Source of the DNA: Paenibacillus sp. PCH8
GTDB lineage: Bacteria; Bacillota; Bacilli; Paenibacillales; Paenibacillaceae
Direction: 5' to 3'
Assembly (NCBI RefSeq): GCF_002968835.1
Contig: NZ_PKQK01000002.1
Span: forward strand, 868,001 to 932,000
DNA: 64,000 bases
In this document: in pieces, positions 57,111 through 64,000 of the stretch
Numbering within the stretch: position 1 is the stretch's first letter
Layout of the letters: every line of letters begins with the position of its first letter
Position numbers and translations under genes: made by a program
The notes under the pieces: model-generated
What the model saw: only the letters and a program-made list of their open reading frames with translations
Told to the model about the DNA's origin: nothing
The model's database searches: none

Positions 57111-57153
57111 AATAACCCCCTTGAACCGTTCACCCGGTTCAAGGGGGTTATTG
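57111..57153. terminator. Bidirectional intrinsic terminator between aspA and rpoN
   Basis: AATAACCCCCTTGAACCG pairs perfectly with CGGTTCAAGGGGGTTATT over 18 bases with a six-base loop. It serves both convergent genes. Confidence 0.93.
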
Positions 57154-57186
57154 TGTTCTGATCTAATACGCCAGATACATCCTGCG

Positions 57187-58491
57187 TTAAATCCATCGTT
57201 TTCGCTCAAGGGACGGCAGAATCTGAAGCTCCTCCCTGTACTTGGCGACCGTTCTGCGCGAGATAACAATCCCCTCTTCGGCAAGCAGTGCAGCCAAATG
57301 ACTGTCCGAGTGCGGCCTATGGGACTGTTCCTTACGAATTAATGCTTTCAATCTCCGTTTCACTGCCGACGCTGATGTTTGATCCCCCGAAGTTGTACCA
57401 ATCCCCGAGTCAAAAAAAGCTCTGAGTTCATATACACCATACGGTGTGTGAATATATTTGCCACTGACGGCACGGCTTACCGTTGATTCATGCATGCCAA
57501 TCTTCTCTGCAACAACAGACAGATTAAGCGGCCTTAGTGCGGATGGTCCTTCGACCAAAAAGGTATTCTGCTCTTCCATGACTGCCGCCAGCACACGCAT
57601 TAGTGTTCTGCGCCGCAGGTGTACACTGCGAATGATGGCCCTCGCCTCTGCCGCTCGGGTAGACCAAATGTTGTCTGGAGCTGCATCCCTGATCCAGCGG
57701 GAGCACATTTGATTGATCGATATCCCGGGGTTCCCAGCAGCATGTAGCCTGAAACACGCCTCCCCGTTACGTAATTCAACAATAGCATCCGGAAGAATGT
57801 AATGCGGACGTTCGGTACATCCGAGCGATCGACAGGGTTTGGGATCAAGTCTCGTAATATAATCATAGGCCGCCTGAGCTTCCCGTGAAGTGATCGCTAA
57901 CCGTGTTGCCGTTCTGCCTGGATGAAAAGGAACCAGTGCTTCCAGTCCCGCTTCCACCATCCGCTCCGCATACAGCATGGCCGATGGATCACGCCTGATC
58001 TGGAGTAACAAACATTCCCGCAGATTCCGCGCCCCTACACCTGCGGGGTCAAGAGACTGAAGAAGTTCCAGTCCTGCTGTAACCTCACACATAGACAGCC
58101 CCAGTGCTGCTTGCACCTCTGTCAGTTCAATCGTCAGATATCCATCATCATTGATGCATCCTGCCAGGTATACCGCTATATATTCCATTCCGTCCGGAAG
58201 GGTCATCACCCGAATCTGTGCAGCCAGTAATTGTTCTAATGTAGGCTCAGCACCTTGTGCCTGAAGCAGCGGATCATAGGAAGCATACCTTCGCTGATCC
58301 ATTCGCCGCGGAATTCGGACCAGAGGTGCAACTTCTTCTTCCAGTTCAAGTACTGGATTCTCTTCCGCGGCATCCTGCAAGTAACGGGTGAGATCCTGTC
58401 CAGACAAGGTTAGCAAATGAAAGGATTGTTTCATCTCCGGCGTGATGGACAGCCGAATACGTTGTTCCTGTACCAACTGAACACCTAACAT
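57187..58491 (-). CDS. rpoN: RNA polymerase sigma-54 factor
   Basis: This 434-residue sigma-54 has the N-terminal activator-contact region (LVQEQRIRLSITPEMKQSFHLLTLSGQDLTRYLQDAAEENPVLEL) and the core-binding domain with the repeated LDPAGVGARNLRECLLLQI. The DNA-binding end carries the RpoN box SRRTVAKYREEL and an HTH (VAEKIGMHESTVSRAVSGKYI). In Bacillota it serves a small set of amino-acid, acetoin or fatty-acid catabolic genes activated by enhancer-binding proteins. Its location between two target-like loci (aspA and put) with -24/-12 promoters fits. Normal length. Confidence 0.95.
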   Translation of the reverse strand: MLGVQLVQEQRIRLSITPEMKQSFHLLTLSGQDLTRYLQDAAEENPVLELEEEVAPLVRIPRRMDQRRYASYDPLLQAQGAEPTLEQLLAAQIRVMTLPDGMEYIAVYLAGCINDDGYLTIELTEVQAALGLSMCEVTAGLELLQSLDPAGVGARNLRECLLLQIRRDPSAMLYAERMVEAGLEALVPFHPGRTATRLAITSREAQAAYDYITRLDPKPCRSLGCTERPHYILPDAIVELRNGEACFRLHAAGNPGISINQMCSRWIRDAAPDNIWSTRAAEARAIIRSVHLRRRTLMRVLAAVMEEQNTFLVEGPSALRPLNLSVVAEKIGMHESTVSRAVSGKYIHTPYGVYELRAFFDSGIGTTSGDQTSASAVKRRLKALIRKEQSHRPHSDSHLAALLAEEGIVISRRTVAKYREELQILPSLERKRWI

Positions 58492-58668
58492 CCGTTTTCC
58501 TCCTTATACGCTGCTGGCGATAAACGTTAATGATTCTTATAGACAGTCTGGTACGCGCATTTGGATATAAACAAAAAGATTTGCAGAGATAATAACATAC
58601 GAACCCGAACATGTCAGCAGAATATAGTTGAGTAAGAGCAAATCCCAGGAGTAACCCTTCGTATTTTC

Positions 58669-60216
58669 CTAGTATTTCTCCGATACCAGCTTCGCCTGTG
58701 TAAATAGCAATAGATAGTCTCTTCCACCTGCCTTGGAATCCGTGCCCGACATGTTAAATCCGCCAAATGGATGAGTGCCTACCAAGGCCCCGGTACATTT
58801 CCGGTTGAAGTATAGATTACCCGTGAAATACTCACGTCTTGCCTGTTCCAGATGTTCTCGATTACGCGAGATCACCGCACCAGTCAGACCATAATCGGTA
58901 TTATTCGCAATATCCAGTGCGTCCTGGAAGGATTCAGCTTTGATAAAAGCAAGCACCGGTCCAAATATCTCATCCTGTGCAATCCGGGCCTTCGGGTCTA
59001 CGTCAGCGATGATGGTTGGTTCAATGAAATAACCTTCGACGTTTCCGGTACCCCCACCGTGCACAAGACGCCCTTCCCCTTTGCCCAGTTCGATATATTC
59101 CGTGATCTTCTTATATGCCTTGTCATCGATGACGGGTCCCACCTGACTGCCGACCTCAAGCGGGCTACCCATCGTCAGCTTTTGCGTCCGTTCAATCACT
59201 TTTTGTAATACTTCATCATATACATCCCTATGAACAATGGCACGGGAACACGCAGAACATTTCTGTCCTGAGAAACCAAATGCTGAAGCCGTAATGGATT
59301 CGGCTGCCAGTTCCAGATCACTGTCGCTGTCTACAACGATGGAATCCTTGCCGCCCATCTCGGCAATAACCCGCTTGATCCATTTCTGACCTGGAGCGGT
59401 ACGGGCTGCACGTTCATTGATTCGCAGTCCCACATCTCTGGAACCGGTGAAGCTGATAAACCGGGTAAGTGCATGATCCACAAGATAATCACCGACTTCA
59501 CTGCCTGGTCCCGGTAGGAAGTTCACGACGCCATCCGGCAGACCCACTTCGGCAAGCAACTCCATGAATTTGGCGGCAATCACTGGTGTGGTGCTGGCAG
59601 GCTTCAATACCACCGTGTTTCCAGATACCAGTGCAGCCGAGGTCATACCTGCCATAATAGCCAGCGGGAAGTTCCAAGGTGGAATCACAACGCCAACGCC
59701 CAGTGGGATATAACTCAATTCATTATCTTCTCCTGCAACCCGGACGAGGGGCTGAGGTTCACTCAGACGTTGCATGTCTCGTGCATAAAACTCCATAAAA
59801 TCAATGGCTTCGGCTGTATCCGCATCTGCTTCGGGCCAGGTCTTGCCTGCTTCATACACCATCCATGCCGAGAATTCATGCTTGCGTCGGCGCATAATCG
59901 CTGCGGCTTTGTACAGATAACGAGCCCGTTCATTCGGTTCGGTATGTTTCCAGGTGTGGAATGTTTCCGCTGCCATCTGAATGGCCTTTTCGGCCAGTTC
60001 CTGAGTAGCCTGATGGATCGTGCCGACCACCTGATTCTTCGCTGCCGGGTTCACGGACGTTACCGTGCGGTCACTTGTTATTTTTTGGCCCCCAATAATC
60101 ATCGGGTATTCCTGCCCAAGTTCAGCTTCGACCTGACGAAGTGCGTCTTTGAATGCTTCCCGGTTCGCCGGGAGCGAAAAAGATGTGAATGGTTCGTTAA
60201 CAAATGGGATATTCAT
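58669..60216 (-). CDS. pruA: L-glutamate-gamma-semialdehyde (P5C) dehydrogenase
   Basis: This 515-residue NAD-linked aldehyde dehydrogenase resembles RocA/PutC. Active-site Cys lies in [17 protein letters not shown] and the general-base Glu in [45 protein letters not shown] and [13 protein letters not shown] are also typical, and [18 protein letters not shown] ends the catalytic domain. It oxidises glutamate semialdehyde, the product of proline dehydrogenase, to glutamate. The gene is divergent from putB, with mirror sigma-54 promoters between them. ATG follows GAAGGAGG. Confidence 0.95.
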   Translation of the reverse strand: MNIPFVNEPFTSFSLPANREAFKDALRQVEAELGQEYPMIIGGQKITSDRTVTSVNPAAKNQVVGTIHQATQELAEKAIQMAAETFHTWKHTEPNERARYLYKAAAIMRRRKHEFSAWMVYEAGKTWPEADADTAEAIDFMEFYARDMQRLSEPQPLVRVAGEDNELSYIPLGVGVVIPPWNFPLAIMAGMTSAALVSGNTVVLKPASTTPVIAAKFMELLAEVGLPDGVVNFLPGPGSEVGDYLVDHALTRFISFTGSRDVGLRINERAARTAPGQKWIKRVIAEMGGKDSIVVDSDSDLELAAESITASAFGFSGQKCSACSRAIVHRDVYDEVLQKVIERTQKLTMGSPLEVGSQVGPVIDDKAYKKITEYIELGKGEGRLVHGGGTGNVEGYFIEPTIIADVDPKARIAQDEIFGPVLAFIKAESFQDALDIANNTDYGLTGAVISRNREHLEQARREYFTGNLYFNRKCTGALVGTHPFGGFNMSGTDSKAGGRDYLLLFTQAKLVSEKY

Positions 60217-60299
60217 GAATGATTCCTCCTTCAGGATGTGGGATTCACTGGCTGCTCGCCTGAATTGCCTTACATGTTACTCCTCATCCAATATATGAA

Positions 60300-60314
60300 G
60301 CAAAATCCGTGCCA
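60300..60314 (-). promoter_or_regulatory. Sigma-54 promoter of the P5C dehydrogenase gene
   Basis: On the minus strand TGGCAC (60309-60314), five bases, then TTGC (60300-60303) is an exact match to the -24/-12 consensus, 84 bases upstream of the gene start. It points away from the putB promoter 58 bases further on. Confidence 0.8.
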
Positions 60315-60372
60315 ACTCCGCTTGGAATTGAAATATTTTTTTGGAAAATAAAAAATGGGATCTCGACTGTGC

Positions 60373-60387
60373 TGGCACGCTTCTTGC
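60373..60387 (+). promoter_or_regulatory. Sigma-54 promoter of putB
   Basis: TGGCAC (60373-60378), five bases, TTGC (60384-60387) and a following T match the sigma-54 consensus exactly. The start codon of putB is 75 bases downstream. The space between the two divergent promoters may hold the activator's binding site. Confidence 0.8.
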
Positions 60388-60461
60388 TTCTATAAGGGAT
60401 AAATAGCAAGATTCAACCGAGTTGGATTGAATGATGCACAATGCTGAAGGAGGAAACCAAG

Positions 60462-61385
60462 ATGAGCGTGGGAACGGAGATATATCGTAAAACCTTGTTG
60501 ACTGTGGCAGGCAACAAAGCTGTAGAGAACCTGTCCATCAAATACGGCAAAAAGCTGGCAGGCAAGTTTATTGCAGGAAACACTTTGGAAGAAGCTCTCG
60601 AAGAGATCCGCATACTCAACAACAAGGGCATCATGGCTACGCTCGATCATCTGGGCGAAGGCATCACCCGCCTGAGCGAGGCGGCATTATACAGAGATGA
60701 GTATGTGCGATTGGTAGAAGGCATTGCACGTGAGAAGGCAGATTCTAACGTCTCGTTGAAGCCTACCCAGATGGGCCTTGCCCTCGATCCCGAAGAGGGA
60801 TATCAGAATATACGCACCGTTGCTGCACAAGCCAAACAACATGATCTATATGTCAGAATTGATATGGAGGATAGTCCTTTCACCCAAGCTACGCTGGACT
60901 TCGTGCGAAGACTGCACAAGGAGGGATTGGACAATACTGGTACGGTATTACAGGCTTATCTGCATCGTACCGAAGAAGATACACGGGATATGATTCGGGA
61001 AGGCATCAGGCTGCGTCTGGTCAAGGGGGCTTACAAAGAACCGGCATCTGTCGCTTATCAAAATACCTCCGAGGTCATTCATCAATTCAAAACGATGATT
61101 CGCAATCATCTCGATCAAGGCGTATACACGGCAATTGCCTCACATGACGACCAGATCATTAACTGGACGAAGCAATACGCCAAAGATCGTGGAATATCAC
61201 CGGATGCATATGAATTTCAGATGTTATATGGTCTGCGGATGAATGAACAGGAACGCCTGGCCAAAGAAGGGTATCGCATTCGCTGTTATGTGCCCTACGG
61301 CACCATGTGGTATCCGTACTATACTCGTCGTTTGGCCGAAAAACCGGCGAATCTCTGGATGGTCGTCAAGAATATGTTCCGTTAA
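60462..61385 (+). CDS. putB: Proline dehydrogenase
   Basis: This 307-residue monofunctional proline dehydrogenase oxidises proline to pyrroline-5-carboxylate with FAD. Family features are the barrel strands NNKGIMATLDHLGEG, VSLKPTQMGLAL, YVRIDMEDSPFTQATLDFVRRLH, IRLRLVKGAYKEPASVAYQN, ASHDDQIINWTK, YEFQMLYGLR and RCYVPYGTMWYPYYTRRLAEKP, the last holding substrate-binding arginines. ATG at 60462 follows AAGGAGG by 10 bases. It partners with the P5C dehydrogenase encoded divergently, feeding glutamate. Sigma-54 promoter upstream. Confidence 0.95.
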   Translation: MSVGTEIYRKTLLTVAGNKAVENLSIKYGKKLAGKFIAGNTLEEALEEIRILNNKGIMATLDHLGEGITRLSEAALYRDEYVRLVEGIAREKADSNVSLKPTQMGLALDPEEGYQNIRTVAAQAKQHDLYVRIDMEDSPFTQATLDFVRRLHKEGLDNTGTVLQAYLHRTEEDTRDMIREGIRLRLVKGAYKEPASVAYQNTSEVIHQFKTMIRNHLDQGVYTAIASHDDQIINWTKQYAKDRGISPDAYEFQMLYGLRMNEQERLAKEGYRIRCYVPYGTMWYPYYTRRLAEKPANLWMVVKNMFR

Positions 61386-61426
61386 TACTTCAGTGGAACA
61401 CACATCTTACTCATGAAATAACCTTC

Positions 61427-61471
61427 CTAACAACCATGCTGTCCTGTTTCTTGGAGAGCATGGTTGTTCGA
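61427..61471 (+). terminator. Hairpin after putB
   Basis: AACAACCATGCT pairs exactly with AGCATGGTTGTT around a 16-base loop, 43 bases after the putB stop. The T-run is not immediate (ATTTTTG follows later), so termination is likely but not certain. Confidence 0.7.
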
Positions 61472-61624
61472 GATTGAGGAATTTTTGTGTTGGAGAGCTT
61501 TCAGGGCAAATATGTCTAAAAAATAAGAAACCTTAAATTAAAATGTCTAATATAATAGACACACCTGTTCTTTTAAAAGCCTACAATATAACCAAACTCC
61601 TCCTAATCCTCTTACTTTTCGGGT

Positions 61625-61818
61625 CTATATAAGTTGAACTAAAGATTATTCACACGGACACTACGATGACAGAATAACCTTCCAATCGCTGTTATCCCCA
61701 GATTTTTTTGATTCCCTTCTCGCAAGGGAAAATCCGGTGATAAAGGCGAACGCTTCGCTTTTTCAGGTTTTTTCTGTCCTCTCCGTTATCGTGTAAATGA
61801 TTAGTTCAACTTATATAG
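61625..61818. mobile_element. MITE-like palindromic element
   Basis: CTATATAAGTTGAACTAA at 61625-61642 is repeated exactly in inverse at 61801-61818, bounding a 194-base element. The inside also folds imperfectly back on itself (ACAGAA...ACCT blocks on both arms). It has no gene. Such non-coding terminal-inverted-repeat elements fit a miniature inverted-repeat element; no clear target duplication is seen. It lies in the 700-base gap before the activator gene, in which I see no gene. Confidence 0.6.
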
Positions 61819-62085
61819 TTGATCTTATTTGCTCTATTTCACAGAATTATAGACGTTATGTTTTATGACATAATTTCTACTTAAAACCTTTACATTTGTG
61901 ATAATCTCAGTTGTTATACTCACTCCTACCCAATAAAAGCGTATACTAATTGCTATGTTCTCATATCCACAGATTCCAACCGTTAAACCTGAACAACTCA
62001 TGTCTAAAAATATGTACACACCTTCGTCAGGGCGCTATAATATACATAATTTCACATCCTATGATTAGGATATGCTTCAACTGAG

Positions 62086-63930
62086 GTGATTCCGATAAAA
62101 CATTTGCTTCCCGATCTATACTCTTTGTTACGAACAGATATGAGTATTCACGATGAAATCCTTCATACTGACCCTACACTTCAGTCTCTGCAACCAGAAC
62201 TCCATTCAAGTGCGGACCAGCCTGTCTTTATACGCTGCAATACTGGATGCGCTTGGTTGTACAGCCAACCCAATAAAACAACATATGACGCTTGCTTGCT
62301 CGTGCCTGTCGTCTCTGCTTCAGTCGGACTCGTGGAAGTTATCCCCTTGTTCGCTAAGAGCCCTTTTCTTCTGATAGCTAATGATCACGGCGAATGGGAA
62401 GGGTACATCGCGGTATCCGATGTTCTCCATGCCGTACTGCATGCCCATCGATTAATGGAAGCTTATTTTGAGACCACACTGGAAACAGCGGGTTCCGCCC
62501 TGACCTTAATCAACGAAGAAGCTAAAGTGACCTACTGGACATCCGGGGCGGAGCATGTATTTTCAATCAGCAAAAACGACATCATCGGAAAGCCTGCCGC
62601 AGATTTTTTCCCACCTGACCGACTTCAGTCCCTCAAGACGTTACACACTGGCGAAACCGTCTATCGCAAACAACATCAGCCGAGACCGGATCTGTTCGCT
62701 CTGATCAACGCACGCCCGGTTCTGCTGGATGGACGCATTGTGGGCGCGGTTGCTGCGGAAGTCGATATTACAACGGAGATTCGATTGCATCAGGAATTAT
62801 TACATATGACCTCCAAAGTCCAACATCTGGAGAAAGCCGTTGCAAGGCTGCGTCCTGATATGGACCCCTTTGCCCGCATCAAAGGCAGCAGTCCCGTAAT
62901 TCATCAGTGTCTGGAAACGATCCGTAAGATCAGCACTACCTCAGCTACCGTACTTATTCTTGGGGAGAGCGGAACAGGCAAGGAGCTATTCGCCAAAGCC
63001 ATTCACGACCTTCGTGAACCGCAGACTGCACCGTTTATCGCCATTAACTGTGGAGCCATTCCTGCTTCCCTGTTCGAGAGTGAATTATTCGGCTATGAGA
63101 AAGGTGCGTTCTCCGGAGCTGATCCCAAAGGCAAAAAGGGTAAGATTGAGCTTGCCGAAGGCGGTACTCTTTTTCTGGATGAGATTGGTGAGATGCCATT
63201 GGAACTGCAAGTGAAGCTACTTCGAGTATTGCAGGAGAAGAGTTACTTTCCCGTCGGGGGAACACGCATGAAACAGGCCGATTGCCGGATCATCGCAGCA
63301 ACTAACCAAAATCTGCTTCGTATGATTGCTCGCAATCAATTCCGGGAAGATCTATATTATCGACTTAATGTCATTAATCTCGTCATTCCTCCCCTACGCA
63401 TGCGAAAGGAAGATATATACGAACTAACCCAGACGTTCCTGCAAGAATTCTCATTGCTCTATAATCGTCATATTGAACTGGTTCCACCCGAAGTGTTCAA
63501 GCTGTTGTTTCAATATGACTGGCCAGGCAATGTACGTGAATTAAGAAATGTGATAGAACGCTTGACCATTCTGACCACGGATGGTGAGGTGAAACCGGAA
63601 TACCTGCCTGATACGCTCACCCCCATCTCTCTTCAAGAACAGTCTGAAATTCAGCTGACATCGGGAATTCATTCATATCCCGGCAGCACAGATGAGCAAC
63701 TTCAGCATTCGATGGGGACAGAGACGGATCAAGTTAATCCGGTAGCGGCAACGGTGGGTGATCCAGACCTTGCGCCTAGCGTTTCTTACCAGCAGCAACT
63801 AGACACCTATGAGGCTCAGCTTCTGCTTCAATATCTGGAAGCGGCAGGTGGCAACAAACGAACACTTGCGAAGCAACTCGGCATCTCAAGGGCAACACTC
63901 TATAATCGAATGAACAGGCTTGGTCTATGA
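62086..63930 (+). CDS. Sigma-54-dependent enhancer-binding transcriptional activator
   Basis: This ~614-residue protein has an N-terminal sensory region and a PAS domain (LETAGSALTLINEEAKVTYWTSGAEHVFSISKNDIIGKPAADFFPPD). The AAA+ domain carries Walker A GESGTGKE, the sigma-54 contact loop GAFSGA, Walker B GGTLFLDEIGE and an arginine-finger region (NQFREDLYYRLNVI). A Fis-type HTH (NKRTLAKQLGISRATLYNRMNRLGL) ends it. GAFSGA instead of GAFTGA is an allowed variant. It is like RocR/PrdR activators and is the obvious activator for the sigma-54 promoters here. The start is unclear: GTG 62086 is embedded in the best ribosome site (GAGGTG), and ATA 62095 or a later TTG are alternatives. Confidence 0.9.
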   Translation: MIPIKHLLPDLYSLLRTDMSIHDEILHTDPTLQSLQPELHSSADQPVFIRCNTGCAWLYSQPNKTTYDACLLVPVVSASVGLVEVIPLFAKSPFLLIANDHGEWEGYIAVSDVLHAVLHAHRLMEAYFETTLETAGSALTLINEEAKVTYWTSGAEHVFSISKNDIIGKPAADFFPPDRLQSLKTLHTGETVYRKQHQPRPDLFALINARPVLLDGRIVGAVAAEVDITTEIRLHQELLHMTSKVQHLEKAVARLRPDMDPFARIKGSSPVIHQCLETIRKISTTSATVLILGESGTGKELFAKAIHDLREPQTAPFIAINCGAIPASLFESELFGYEKGAFSGADPKGKKGKIELAEGGTLFLDEIGEMPLELQVKLLRVLQEKSYFPVGGTRMKQADCRIIAATNQNLLRMIARNQFREDLYYRLNVINLVIPPLRMRKEDIYELTQTFLQEFSLLYNRHIELVPPEVFKLLFQYDWPGNVRELRNVIERLTILTTDGEVKPEYLPDTLTPISLQEQSEIQLTSGIHSYPGSTDEQLQHSMGTETDQVNPVAATVGDPDLAPSVSYQQQLDTYEAQLLLQYLEAAGGNKRTLAKQLGISRATLYNRMNRLGL

Positions 63931-63988
63931 CCAGCCTCTTCTTGTCGTTATACTGAATGAAACGAACAACGAAATATCGTTAGCTACA

Positions 63989-64000
63989 ATGAAGAAGGTG
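63989..64000 (+). other. Possible start of a gene cut by the window end
   Basis: The last 12 bases read ATGAAGAAGGTG, which could open a reading frame (MKKV) or instead hold the ribosome site GAAGGTG for a start beyond the window. Nothing more can be said. Confidence 0.2.

Noticed and set aside
61834..62019. 61-residue minus-strand frame in the gap before the activator
   Set aside because: No ribosome site, no family and an AT-rich composition typical of non-coding DNA.

Overview
The window looks like a chromosomal segment of a Paenibacillus-type Bacillota bacterium. The signs are strong AGGAGG-type ribosome binding sites, GTG/TTG starts, S-layer-homology and LCP wall proteins, a sporulation-type histidine kinase, a YqkE homologue, and large modular GH9 and GH48 cellulases. 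No rRNA, tRNA, CRISPR array, insertion-sequence transposase or prophage gene was seen. Most of the window is chromosomal plant-polysaccharide and amino-acid catabolism with accessory islands.

Layout. (1) 0.2-1.6 kb: a tRNA-editing-domain protein and a broken EcsC-family gene. (2) 1.8-10.7 kb: an arabinan-utilisation locus on the minus strand with a secreted endo-arabinanase (AbnA), an ABC sugar importer (binding protein and two permeases, no ATPase), a lipoprotein GH43 enzyme and a cytoplasmic GH43 enzyme. A structured 292-bp repeat present about 2.6 times lies between the last two genes. A divergent HTH regulator with a large unknown C-terminal domain faces abnA. (3) 11-13.1 kb: WYL regulator, DinB and YdeI-like genes. 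(4) 13.3-15.8 kb: AraC regulator and a GH43 beta-xylosidase. (5) 16-21.9 kb: SLH protein, a BmrCD/YheIH-like heterodimeric ABC exporter behind a terminator-like leader, a small membrane protein and an Lrp regulator. (6) 22-25.6 kb: an UlaG-like hydrolase, then GH51 arabinofuranosidase AbfA with a second, paralogous HTH regulator. (7) 25.7-34.6 kb: NlpC/P60 hydrolase, a beta-helix protein, and GH48 and GH9 cellulases that share an FnIII-FnIII-CBM3 tail. (8) 35-40.7 kb: chemoreceptor, LCP protein, acyltransferase, secreted protein. (9) 40.9-44.1 kb: a compact cassette of a class I isoprenoid-synthase-like protein followed by an NHLP-leader RiPP-type precursor, facing a membrane histidine kinase. 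(10) 44.3-55.3 kb: small acidic proteins, MFS pump, cyclophilin lipoprotein, SDR, a quinone-responsive MhqO locus, a second chemoreceptor. (11) 55.5-63.9 kb: a sigma-54 amino-acid catabolism module (aspA, rpoN, pruA/rocA, putB and an enhancer-binding activator) with three -24/-12 promoters visible in the DNA.

The best candidate for something undescribed is the isoprenoid-synthase-like plus NHLP-precursor pair at 40.9-42.2 kb. Also notable are the sigma-54 regulon, the paired long ArsR-like regulators of arabinan genes, the tandem structured repeat, and several dispersed intergenic repeats.

Quality caution: seven otherwise well-conserved genes are broken by single-base frameshifts. At least seven of the eight shifts lie in short C-runs on the plus strand, and one added base restores each full-length protein (EcsC needs two). 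I read these as probable consensus errors rather than real gene decay, but mark the genes as pseudogenes because that is what the given sequence encodes.
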